This document shows positions 40,510 to 50,329 of a stretch of 64,000 nucleotides of DNA, piece by piece. Origin of the DNA: Endomicrobium sp. GTDB lineage: Bacteria; Elusimicrobiota; Endomicrobiia; Endomicrobiales; Endomicrobiaceae. The notes beneath the pieces were generated by a model. That model saw only the letters and a program-made list of their open reading frames with translations. It did not search any database and had not been told where the DNA came from. The first letter of the stretch is position 1, and each line of letters starts with the position of its first letter. A program made the translations under genes and the position numbers. The stretch covers positions 43,498 to 107,497 of the forward strand of contig JAISLA010000017.1 in the NCBI GenBank assembly GCA_031260705.1, given 5' to 3'.

Positions 40510-41622
40510 TTATGACCCCTTGCTTTTTTTTATTAAATTTCCTAAGAATTATACCAAATATTTCATTCTCTGTCCATTTTTATTTTGATGTTTTTTTGCG
40601 CGGGCTTTAAGTTTTTTTCTTTATACTCCGTTTATTATTTAACCCTTAAACCTTTTAAAGCATTTTACTCTAATCAGCTGTAGAAGAAATAGCTAATGAA
40701 AATTCAACCGAACCTACTGCGTAAAATAAGCAAAGTTTACAAGAGCAGAATAAGCAGATGTGTTCTGGTTGATGTTTTCGGCTGTTCCTCTAAGCAAATA
40801 TAATTAAGCAGATGTCGTGGTATGGAGTTGTTTATAACTTGTTTAAGTTCTGTTAATCGTAATGATCGTGAGGTTACTACTGAACGTGTTCCACAACTGC
40901 CGTAAGGCTAAAGCGCCCGTTGCTATCACGAATCGTTTTCATGGAAACATGCTGCCTTTGGCACTTTGACTTATGCCAGCGCTCATTTGCCGTATGCAGA
41001 ATTCCTATTATTTTTTTAATTCTTTCCATTTTTATTCTCCTGTTTTTTCTTTTTTATCCCAATTGATGATCCTAAACAGCTTGAGGAATTTTATTCTCTC
41101 TTTATAAAGAATCAGAGAGGCTGGTCGCTTCTTGTAATGCCTGATAAACCGATTATTTGTAGAGTCCCTGCCCCCACACAGGCTTCGTCGCATTCTTTGC
41201 TGCTTTAAACTCTTATAGCTATCCCGAACGGGGATTATGTCCCTCCACTGAAATAATGCCACTTTAAATAAAGTTGATGTACTGTTCTTGAGAATGGATA
41301 TTGAACGCAACAAGTCTAATTTTATAGAATATGACAATAAATAATATGTTGATTGGAAAACTCTTATATTAATAGCAGCAAGCTACATTGTCAAGATATT
41401 GACGGTAAAACGATATTTCGACGGGTATTACTTTTCTTTCATCCCTTTCTATTATTTTCTTACCGCAACCGATAAACAGGCAGACAGCCAACATTAAATA
41501 AACTGTCTTTTTCACCTACATACCCTTTTTTCAAAGTATCATCGTTAACTTTTCTTAAATTACTTTCTTCCGATTATTACTGATATACTTCATGACTTGC
41601 ATCATCAATTCCGCCCTGTTCT

Positions 41623-44600
41623 TTACAGACTTATGCAATTTTCAATATTCTGCAGTTCGTCGTATGAATCATACGCTCTCAAATAAGCCATCGCCTTTTC
41701 GAGATTTGTCAAAATGGAACATCCGCATTTAATGGCGGTTTTTCTTATTTCTGAATTATTATTAATTTCGTCAACGCTCAGATTCTTATTTATATTTATT
41801 ACGAAATCAACTTTCCCGTCAATTATAACATCTACCGCACGCGGACTGCGGTTCCAGTGAACTGTATTGACGCTATAGCCCCTGCCTTCAAGATATTTTG
41901 TAGATCCCTTTGTAGCATAAACCGGAATGCCGAGTTTATAAAGATTATCCACCACTTCCATAAATTTAACTTTATCTTTTTCTCTGCCCGTGCTTAAAAG
42001 AATTCCTTTTTGGGGTTTTATTATCCGTGTTGCTTCCATAGAAAGAAGCATTGCATGATTAAATTCCTCACCCAAACAGCCCACTTCACCGGTAGACGCC
42101 ATTTCTACGCCGACAACCGGATCCGCCCCGTCTAATCTCTGAAAACTAAACATCGAAGCTTTAACTCCTACGTAAGGTATCTCGCTTTCATCGATTAAAA
42201 TCTTTTTCACTGTCTCATCATTCATCACCTTACACGAAACCTCAGCAAGATTTACGCCAGAAACTTTTGAAATGAACGGGAATGATCTCGAAGCCCTTGC
42301 ATTGCATTCAATAACTTTGACATCGTTGTCTTTAGCTATAAACTGTATATTGAAAGGTCCGTTTAAATTAAGACCTTTAACTATCTTTCTAACTATGTCT
42401 TTTATAATGTTTACCGTGCGGACATATATTTTACGCGCCGGAAACACCATTGTTGCGTCGCCGCTGTGTACGCCAGCGTTTTCAATATGTTCGCTTACGA
42501 TAGAAAGAATGACTTCTCCGTTCTTTGCGACTCCGTCGCACTCTATCTCTTTTGCATCAAGAATAAATTTTGAAATAACAACGGGAAAATCAACTGAAAT
42601 ATCTCTAGTTAGAGACAAATAATAATCCAAACTCTTTTTGTCGGTTGCAACATTCATAAGAGTTCCGGAAAGAACAAAACTCGGACGGATTAAAACCGGA
42701 AATCCGACTTTCTTTATAAACTTCTCAATATCGGCAATAGAAACGGCAGAAGTCCATTCCGGCTGGTCTATGCCGAGCTTATCAAGCATAGCTGAAAATT
42801 TTTCTCTGTCTTCGGCGCCGGCAACGCTCTTTTGACTGTGTCCTAAAATATTCACTTTCGCTTCGCTTAAAGGCTGGATTAAATTATTAGGATTTTGTCC
42901 GCCCATACAGGCAATCACGCCTTTGGGTCCTTCAATATCTATAATATCCAACACTCTTTCAAATGACAGTTCTTCAAAATAAAGCCTGTCCGAAGCGCTG
43001 TAATCCGTCGATACTGTTTCAGGATTGCAGTTAATTATGACGCTGTCATTTTTCTTATTTTTAAAATAACTGCTCGTCATAACGGAACACCAGTCAAACT
43101 CCAAGCTGCTTCCTATGCGATAACTTCCACTTCCAAGAGTTATAATGCTCTTTTCATTTTTCTTAGAAGATACATCGCTGTGTATTCCACCATAAGTTAG
43201 ATACAAATAATTGGATTTTGTAGGATATTCCGACGATGTCGTATCTATCTGCTTTACAACAGGCAAAATTCCGAGTTTCTTTCTCAATTTTCTTACGGCG
43301 AAAGAAAGATTTCTTATTTCTTTTATACTAAGTTTTATTTTACTGTCCAAACATGCCGAGAGATATATCTTCACAAGCTGCAGATCGGAAAAACCTCTTG
43401 ATTTTAAATGCTGTAAAAAGTCTTTTGGAATCTGTTTATAAGCATCATATAATTCCTGAGCCGTAACGCTGTCTTTCTTTACTTCCAGTTTAAAGAAATT
43501 AAGCAACTCCTTTTCAACCTTTGCAAGATAAAGGATGTGCGACAAAAACCAGTAATCTATTTTTGTTTTTTCATACGCATACTCAAGAGTTTTCCCTCTC
43601 TTAAACGCTTCATAAATTGCAAAAACTCTTAAATTTGTCGGCGACAGAAGTTCTTTCTCAATATCTTCATCGGAAGCATCTTTGAAAAAATTTACGGTTA
43701 TGCCGTCTTCATTTTCATTTACCATTCTCAGAGCTTTCTGCATAACTTCGCAGAAATTTCTCCCTATAGCCATAACTTCGCCGACGGATTTCATCTGCGT
43801 CCCGAGATTTTTTGAAACTCCGCTGAACTTACTTAAATCCCAGCGCGGAACTTTTAAAGTAACATAATCAAGCGACGGCTCGTAAAAAGCCGAAGTAGTT
43901 CCCGTAACAGGATTTTTGAGTTCAAGTAAATCAAATCCTATCACTATTTTTGCAGCTATATACGCAATAGGATATCCGGTAGCTTTGCTTGCCAAAGCAC
44001 TTGAACGCGACAGTCTCGCATTGATTTCAATTACATAAAAACCATAATCTTTCGGATTTAAAGCGTACTGCACATTACATTCGCCGACAATACCTACGTT
44101 CCGGGCAATCTTAATTGCCATATCTCTCAACATATTGTTCTCAATATTGTTTATCGTCTGGCAGGGAGCGATAACTATGGAATCTCCCGTATGTATTCCC
44201 ATAGGATCAAAATTTTCCATGTTACATATCGTTATGGTGTTTCCTGTTTTATCACGCATAACTTCATATTCTATTTCTTTCCAGCCGTGTAGAGATTTTT
44301 CAATTAAAACCTGTGGAGAACTCATAAGCGCCGCCTGCGTAAGTTTCTTCAATTCAGCGGCAGTTACTGCAAGACCGCTGCCAAGTCCGCCAAGAGCGAA
44401 TGCAGATCTTGTTATAACGGGATAACCTATCTGTTCCGCAGTCTCCAAAGCTTCTTTTACGGTAGAAACAGCATGACTTTTTGCTATCGGTGCATTTATC
44501 GATTTCATCTTTTGGGCAAAAAGCTCCCTGTCTTCGGACATCTCAAGAGCGTTAACCTGAGTTCCCAAAACTTTTACGTTATATTTTTTTAAAACTCCGC

Positions 44601-44934
44601 TTTTTTCCAACTCTATAACACAGTTCAAAGACGTCTGTCCGCCAAAACTCGAAATAATTGCAACAGGTTTTTCAATTTTAATAATTTTCTTTATCCAAAA
44701 AGGAGTGACGGGATATAAATAAACTCTCTTATTCGCTCCCTTATTAGTCTGAACGGAAGCAATATTAGGATTAATAATTATAATTTCAAGACCTTCTTCT
44801 TCCAAAGCTTTTACAGCCTGCGAGCCAGAATAATCAAATTCTCCGGCCTGTCCTATAGATAAAGCACCCGAACCCAAAAGAATCACTCTTTGTTTTTTCC
44901 CGTCTTTCGGCAGCAAAAAATCTAAAATTGGCAT
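41623..44934 (-). CDS. carB: carbamoyl-phosphate synthase large subunit
   Basis: LLGSGALSIGQAGEFDYSGSQAVKALEEEG; duplicated ATP-grasp halves; 1103 aa intact. Confidence 0.97.
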   Translation of the reverse strand: MPILDFLLPKDGKKQRVILLGSGALSIGQAGEFDYSGSQAVKALEEEGLEIIIINPNIASVQTNKGANKRVYLYPVTPFWIKKIIKIEKPVAIISSFGGQTSLNCVIELEKSGVLKKYNVKVLGTQVNALEMSEDRELFAQKMKSINAPIAKSHAVSTVKEALETAEQIGYPVITRSAFALGGLGSGLAVTAAELKKLTQAALMSSPQVLIEKSLHGWKEIEYEVMRDKTGNTITICNMENFDPMGIHTGDSIVIAPCQTINNIENNMLRDMAIKIARNVGIVGECNVQYALNPKDYGFYVIEINARLSRSSALASKATGYPIAYIAAKIVIGFDLLELKNPVTGTTSAFYEPSLDYVTLKVPRWDLSKFSGVSKNLGTQMKSVGEVMAIGRNFCEVMQKALRMVNENEDGITVNFFKDASDEDIEKELLSPTNLRVFAIYEAFKRGKTLEYAYEKTKIDYWFLSHILYLAKVEKELLNFFKLEVKKDSVTAQELYDAYKQIPKDFLQHLKSRGFSDLQLVKIYLSACLDSKIKLSIKEIRNLSFAVRKLRKKLGILPVVKQIDTTSSEYPTKSNYLYLTYGGIHSDVSSKKNEKSIITLGSGSYRIGSSLEFDWCSVMTSSYFKNKKNDSVIINCNPETVSTDYSASDRLYFEELSFERVLDIIDIEGPKGVIACMGGQNPNNLIQPLSEAKVNILGHSQKSVAGAEDREKFSAMLDKLGIDQPEWTSAVSIADIEKFIKKVGFPVLIRPSFVLSGTLMNVATDKKSLDYYLSLTRDISVDFPVVISKFILDAKEIECDGVAKNGEVILSIVSEHIENAGVHSGDATMVFPARKIYVRTVNIIKDIVRKIVKGLNLNGPFNIQFIAKDNDVKVIECNARASRSFPFISKVSGVNLAEVSCKVMNDETVKKILIDESEIPYVGVKASMFSFQRLDGADPVVGVEMASTGEVGCLGEEFNHAMLLSMEATRIIKPQKGILLSTGREKDKVKFMEVVDNLYKLGIPVYATKGSTKYLEGRGYSVNTVHWNRSPRAVDVIIDGKVDFVININKNLSVDEINNNSEIRKTAIKCGCSILTNLEKAMAYLRAYDSYDELQNIENCISL

Positions 44935-44991
44935 ATTTTTCCTCTTTATTAATTATTTATTCTATTATTTGTTTTATCTTTTTAAAGATTA

Positions 44992-45416
44992 AGTAATACA
45001 GGAATAATCTCTTTTTGAAGTCTAATATGCAAATGCTTATCAACTTCATCAATTAATACGATCCATGTTATATCCTTTAACGGTATATTATTTTTGTTAT
45101 TATTCGCCTGTCTGAGAATTTATCCAAATAAGCAAAACATTGCAGCTTCACCAGAAGAAAGATTGAAAATTGTTGGATAAACAAGCTGCCTCGTTTTTAC
45201 GTCCACTATCCGAATACGAGCACTGCCTAAACCTCTTTGACCTATACCAATTCCAACAGCTCCCAACTGTTTAGAAACAAGAGTTTGCGTAAATATATCA
45301 TTTACATTTTTCAGTAAAACTGCTTCTCGTTTGGTTAGTTCAAAATCTAAAACAATATCCATAATCCAATTGGCAAGCCATGACAAACAAGTCCTAACTT
45401 CAATTGGATTTCTCAA
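44992..45416 (-). pseudogene. AAA/ABC-like ATPase C-terminal remnant, frameshifted and truncated
   Basis: IFNLSSGEAAMFCLFG* then, in the next frame, ILRQANNNKNNIPLKDITWIVLIDEVDKHLHIRLQKEIIPVLLNL* (signature LSSGE and Walker B VLIDEVDKHLH). Confidence 0.75.
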
Positions 45417-45532
45417 ATACCCTGAAAAATGTTTTAATCTTTAGTTCGCCTGTCGGCGCTGGTTTTGGAGCTGGATTTTTGCGGAGAGGTTTAAAACTGC
45501 CTCTGCTGCGAAACTGCTTCGTTTTAGCTTTT

Positions 45533-46042
45533 TTAGCTTTTTTTAATATCGATATTTTTATCCCCCTTTGCGGAAAGCCTACCCCTATATTTGTCAAAAA
45601 TGTCCTCTACGTATACTTTATTTTTGTCGTCGGCAGAATCTATAGCGCTGTTAGCCAGTTTTTCGATGCCGTCCATGTCGTTTTTGACGGCGAGTTTTAC
45701 AAATTTTATTAGCCATAACTCCACATCTTTTGAGCGCAACGCAAATATGTCGTCGACTTCCTTTACAAATTTTTTATGTAATGCCGTCGGTGAGGCTAAA
45801 GTTTCTAAATATGCTTTTCCTGCAACTTTTACGGCTATCCTCTCGTTCACAAGTTTAGCCTTAATTATCGCAATACCATCGCTTGCGGTTTGGCAGTCTT
45901 TCATTTCGTCCCAAAAGTTTTCGCCGAGTTTTTGGAGATTATCGAAGCTTTTATTCACATCTTTTTCGTACTTTTCAAACGGCGTTGAAGCGCAGCCAGT
46001 AACCAACATCAACGCGCATATAGTTGCAATTATTTTTTTCAT
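45533..46042 (-). CDS. putative lipoprotein
   Basis: Signal peptide with lipobox MKKIIATICALMLVTGCAS. Confidence 0.6.
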   Translation of the reverse strand: MKKIIATICALMLVTGCASTPFEKYEKDVNKSFDNLQKLGENFWDEMKDCQTASDGIAIIKAKLVNERIAVKVAGKAYLETLASPTALHKKFVKEVDDIFALRSKDVELWLIKFVKLAVKNDMDGIEKLANSAIDSADDKNKVYVEDIFDKYRGRLSAKGDKNIDIKKS

Positions 46043-46276
46043 CTAAGCTCTCCCTTGTGGTACAACCTATAACACTCGCTATAACAATTATTGAGGCTTT
46101 TTTTTAAACTCCCTCTTTCTGCTTCTCGTTTTTTTTCAAGAGAGCTGAAAAAGAGAGCAACTCTGATTATTTTCCACTCAATCTATAAGTATTCGGGGAG
46201 ATGCAAATTCTTTATTTCGTTTTTCATTTTTGTTGCTAATGACATTTTTTAATACATTATTTCTATACAATTAACA

Positions 46277-47419
46277 CTACAGCGAACCTACGAATTTATC
46301 CATTATCCAGCTTGTATCGTTCGGACCGCTTGATGCTTCCGGATGAAACTGCACTGACATAAACGGTTTAGTCTCATGTTTCAATCCTTCTACGGAACCG
46401 TCATTTGCATTTTCAAACCACAACATCCAGCCCGGCTGTATTGAATTTTTCTCAACGGCATACCTATGGTTTTGGCTAGACATATACGCATTTTTCTCAG
46501 GAAATGAAAAGACCGGCTGATTATGGCTTCTATGTCCGTGATTAAGTCTTTTTGTTTTTGCTCCCGACGCAAGTGACAAAAGCTGATGTCCCAGACATAT
46601 CCCTAAAATGGGCTTATCTGAACTTAAAACATCTTTTTTTATTCTCTCAACTAAATCACCTGTGTTTTTTGGATCTCCCGGACCGTTGCTTATAATCCAG
46701 CCGTCACATTTTACTTTAGAAAAATCACTGTCCCATGGTAAAAGCTCTACCCCGCAATTTCTTTCTACAAGCATTCTCATAATATTCCATTTTGCGCCAC
46801 AATCAATAACAGCGACTTTCTTTGAACCCTTACTCATTATCACTTTTTCTTTTGCTGACACAGACGGTATTAAATTATATTTCGACGGATCCACATATTC
46901 GTCGTCTGTAAAATTTTTCAAAAATTCAAACTTATTTTTATCCTGCAGCTTTGCACCTTCAGGGATAATTCTTCCGGAAAGATTTTCGTTTTCTCTTATC
47001 ATCTGCACTAAATATCTTGTATCGATACCAGAAATTCCGGGCACTCCCTGACTTTTCATCCAGTCCTCAAGAGAAATTCCACCGTCATGGTGATGGCAAC
47101 CATCGTATATATCCGAAACTATAATTCCCTGCGTTTTTATTGAGGAACTCTCATGCCCTTTAGACATAAAAAAATCCCCGATTTTAAGATCGGGGATTCC
47201 ATAATTGCCAATGAGACAAAAACTAAACACAAGTATCTGTCCCAAATATGACGGATCTGTCATAGCTTCGCTGTAGCCGAGCATTCCCGTATTAAAAACC
47301 ATCTCGCCACTGACAATTATATCAGCGCCGATTGCATTACCTTTAAGCTTTACCCCGTTTGAAAGTTCAAGACAGGCTTTTTTGTATTTTTTGTCTAAAA
47401 TTTCCTTTGTTTGTTCCAT
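46277..47419 (-). CDS. carA: carbamoyl-phosphate synthase small subunit
   Basis: EAMTDPSYLGQILVF, PGVPGISGIDTR-like GVPGISGIDTRYLV, GICLGHQLL, VQFHPEASSGPNDT. Confidence 0.96.
   Translation of the reverse strand: MEQTKEILDKKYKKACLELSNGVKLKGNAIGADIIVSGEMVFNTGMLGYSEAMTDPSYLGQILVFSFCLIGNYGIPDLKIGDFFMSKGHESSSIKTQGIIVSDIYDGCHHHDGGISLEDWMKSQGVPGISGIDTRYLVQMIRENENLSGRIIPEGAKLQDKNKFEFLKNFTDDEYVDPSKYNLIPSVSAKEKVIMSKGSKKVAVIDCGAKWNIMRMLVERNCGVELLPWDSDFSKVKCDGWIISNGPGDPKNTGDLVERIKKDVLSSDKPILGICLGHQLLSLASGAKTKRLNHGHRSHNQPVFSFPEKNAYMSSQNHRYAVEKNSIQPGWMLWFENANDGSVEGLKHETKPFMSVQFHPEASSGPNDTSWIMDKFVGSL
47168..47198 (-). terminator. terminator-like hairpin plus T-tract inside carA
   Basis: Minus strand AATCCCCGAT-CTTAAA-ATCGGGGATT followed by T5 (T7 including stem end); 10-bp perfect stem. 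Confidence 0.55.
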
Positions 47420-47670
47420 TTTTCATTCCTTTACAATTTGCTGAAAAAACCAACTCAGTTTCTGATGTGATTTTACAAAATAACAAGACTATTGACAATT
47501 TCCTCTTTTTTATTTATTCTCATAAATTTTTCCTTCCTACTATGCATACAAAACATACATTTGCAAATCAACCACTGCAGACTTTTGTCCGTAGTGGTTG
47601 AATCTGAAAAAAACGCTAATACTAAAAGCAACAGAGTTGGCTTATCAAAACATTTTAAATCCTACCGCCG

Positions 47671-48408
47671 TTAATAAGTGCAGTACATATTTGAATAAGG
47701 ATTTTTATTGATCGCGGCATACTTTGAAAACGATTCTAGCTTTAAATGGTTTAAATCCTTTTTAAAAGTTTTTGCATAAAAATCAATATGTTTTTTAAGG
47801 AATACAATATCTTCGCCGGTGATATTCACTTTCACAGCTTCTTTCCCGAATTTACACTTATCCTCGCTTCCGTTTAAATAAATAACTCCACCATGCATAC
47901 CAGTTCCACAGAGTCTTCCCGTTATATCTTCGCCCTTTGAAAGATTTAAACCAAGCAGGATAATTGCACCGCCCGCCATATATTCGCCCAAAAATTCGCC
48001 CGCCTTACCGCCCGCCACAATAATCGGTTTCATTTCCTTGTACTCTTTCATATGGATGCCAACACGATAGCCGACATTCTCTTCAACGTAAATTTCCCCG
48101 CCTCTCATGGCATATCCCAAAGTATCACCGCAGCTTCCGTGAACTATTATCCTTCCGCAATTCATAGTATTTCCTACAGCGTCTTGTCCATTCCCGAATA
48201 TTTCAAGTTCGGCTCCATCCATATATGCAGCCATATCATTTCCGGGAGTACCGTAAATTTTTAATTTAACTTTTTCAGGCAGTCCCCTTCCTATATATCT
48301 CTGTCCGAAAACATTTTTTAAAGTAATACTTTTATCAATTTTAACCGTATCATCTATTGAAGCATTTAAATCACGATAATATACATTCAAAGCATCTATA
48401 GTCTTCAT
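47671..48408 (-). CDS. glutamate synthase GXGXG (alpha-subunit domain 3) protein
   Basis: Repeated GxxGxxxG pattern: YGTPGNDMAAYMDGAELEIFGNGQDAVGNTMNCGRIIVHGSCGDTLGYAMRGGEIYVEENVGYRVGIHMKE. Confidence 0.9.
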   Translation of the reverse strand: MKTIDALNVYYRDLNASIDDTVKIDKSITLKNVFGQRYIGRGLPEKVKLKIYGTPGNDMAAYMDGAELEIFGNGQDAVGNTMNCGRIIVHGSCGDTLGYAMRGGEIYVEENVGYRVGIHMKEYKEMKPIIVAGGKAGEFLGEYMAGGAIILLGLNLSKGEDITGRLCGTGMHGGVIYLNGSEDKCKFGKEAVKVNITGEDIVFLKKHIDFYAKTFKKDLNHLKLESFSKYAAINKNPYSNMYCTY

Positions 48409-48463
48409 AGCTTACGTCAATCTGATATATAAATAATATCTCGCTTTCCGCATACAGACCAGA

Positions 48464-49732
48464 CTAACATCCTCCTTTATGATTCCATATTTTTTTTGTT
48501 CTTTCTTCTTTCGGATATACGTCAAGACCGATATCTTTTGATGTTATATCGTATTCAAGAGTTGAAAGTTTTGTTCTGTCATTTATAAGAGCTGTATAAA
48601 TTCCGGCTCTCTGGTTATAATTAATAAGAACAAATCCTACTAATTTATCGTTTGAAATATTTAATCTGCGGAGTTTATTTTCAGCTGAATCCGTAACAAT
48701 CTCATCCGGCTTTGAAGTTCCTATGACGCCGGCTGAAATAAGCTGAAGTCCGAAAAACGAAATTGCGTTCATTGCGAAAGCTGCTGGAGCTTTTATTTCT
48801 GTTCCAGTCATATTAAAGCCCGCTGTTTCTCCCTGATTTGAAGCGTTAGTCCACAAAGCGAGAACTTTGCTTTCATTTGAAAGCATATCCACAGATTCAA
48901 CACAATCGCCCGCCGCATAAATATCTTTCACAGAAGTCCGCATATATTCATCAACAATTATTCCCTTTGCTGTCTTTATTCCCGCTTCTTTTGCAAGATT
49001 TATATTGGGACGAACGCCTACAGCTATTATCAAAATGTCACAATCAAGAGTCTCCCCGCTTGAAAGAACAACTCTGTTTACATCACGCTCGCCCTGAACC
49101 TCACAAATGCTTATCTGAAGTTTGAAATCAATATCATTCTGCTCTATATGTCCTTGTATAATGTCAGCGGACGTTTTATCTAAAACCGATGCCATAACCC
49201 TGTCTGCCAAATCTATAACCGTTATGTCTGCGACCTGCCCGAACAAACCCTCGGCTGCTTTCAAGCCTATAAGACCTGCACCGGCGATAACCACTTTTGA
49301 TTTTCCTGTTATTTTCTTTTTGAGTTTTATGCTGTCTTTATAGGTCAGAAAAGTAAAAACATTTTCTTGTTTACTCAAATCCAAATTTTTAACCAGCGGA
49401 ATAAACGGACTGCTGCCAGTTGCGATAAGAAGTTTATCGTAACTGAGTTTTTTACCTCCGCCTGCGAGAACCTCTTTCTTTTGCATATCTATTTTTTCAG
49501 CTTCGGTATTCAGCAATACTTCTATATTCCTAGACTTATAGAAATCTTCATTTCGGTAGTACATACTTTCGGGGTTTACTTTTCCGCTTAAATAATAAGA
49601 TATCAGAGGTCTTCCGTAAGCGCCGAATTCTTCATTTGAAATTATCGTTATGCTACCTTTTTTATCATTTGCTCTTATGCCATCTGCCGCATTTACCCCC
49701 GCAGCGCTGTTTCCTATTATTAAGTATTTCAT
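48464..49732 (-). CDS. FAD/NAD(P)-dependent oxidoreductase of the split glutamate synthase operon
   Basis: IGNSAAGVNAADGIR, VVIAGAGLIGLKAAEGL, DIYAAGDCVE. Confidence 0.88.
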   Translation of the reverse strand: MKYLIIGNSAAGVNAADGIRANDKKGSITIISNEEFGAYGRPLISYYLSGKVNPESMYYRNEDFYKSRNIEVLLNTEAEKIDMQKKEVLAGGGKKLSYDKLLIATGSSPFIPLVKNLDLSKQENVFTFLTYKDSIKLKKKITGKSKVVIAGAGLIGLKAAEGLFGQVADITVIDLADRVMASVLDKTSADIIQGHIEQNDIDFKLQISICEVQGERDVNRVVLSSGETLDCDILIIAVGVRPNINLAKEAGIKTAKGIIVDEYMRTSVKDIYAAGDCVESVDMLSNESKVLALWTNASNQGETAGFNMTGTEIKAPAAFAMNAISFFGLQLISAGVIGTSKPDEIVTDSAENKLRRLNISNDKLVGFVLINYNQRAGIYTALINDRTKLSTLEYDITSKDIGLDVYPKEERTKKIWNHKGGC

Positions 49733-50190
49733 TTCAATACCTCCGCTTCATCTTCATTGAGAAGCTTTATAGCGTTATTAGGACAGTTTTCAACGCAAAG
49801 CGATTTACCGTAATCCATACATAAATCACACTTTGAAACGGCTTTTCCATCGCTGCTTTTTTTAACTGCACCAAAGGGACAGACTAAAACGCAAGACATA
49901 CAGCTGACGCATCTTTTCTTATCATTATGCACAATTCCTTTTTCGTCTTTATGCATCGCTCCTGATATACAGGCTTTCACGCATTTGGGACTTGCACAGT
50001 GGCGACACTGCAACGCAAAATACGAAACAGCTTTCGGCTGTAAAATCTCTTCAATAATTATTGCAGAAGTTATATTTTCCTGTTTGTGAGCTTTTATTAT
50101 GTCTTTGGATTTTGAGTGAGCCGTTTTGCAGTAAACCTCGCATAATCTGCATCCTAAACATTCGCTTTCAAATGCATAAATTTTTTTCAT
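49729..50190 (-). CDS. polyferredoxin-type electron transfer protein (4 Cys clusters)
   Basis: CLGCRLCEVYC, CRHCASPKCVKAC, CVSCMSCVLVCPFGA, CDLCMDYGKSLCVENCP. Confidence 0.88.
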   Translation of the reverse strand: MKKIYAFESECLGCRLCEVYCKTAHSKSKDIIKAHKQENITSAIIIEEILQPKAVSYFALQCRHCASPKCVKACISGAMHKDEKGIVHNDKKRCVSCMSCVLVCPFGAVKKSSDGKAVSKCDLCMDYGKSLCVENCPNNAIKLLNEDEAEVLK

Positions 50191-50329
50191 ATCTTCCTCT
50201 TAACTTTTCAAGCGTAAAATATTTTATACTCTTTTGCATTCAGAACGACATCTGCACAATCACTATCTGCCGACGAGCGCAAATCCGGTGCATAAGTAAA
50301 TATAAACATACAAGGTGAAACGTCTTGCT

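Noticed and set aside
41220-41260. CGGGGATTATGTCCCTCCACTG as possible sixth copy of the dispersed repeat
   Set aside because: Only the GGGGA..GTCCC core resembles the family; flanks do not align well enough.
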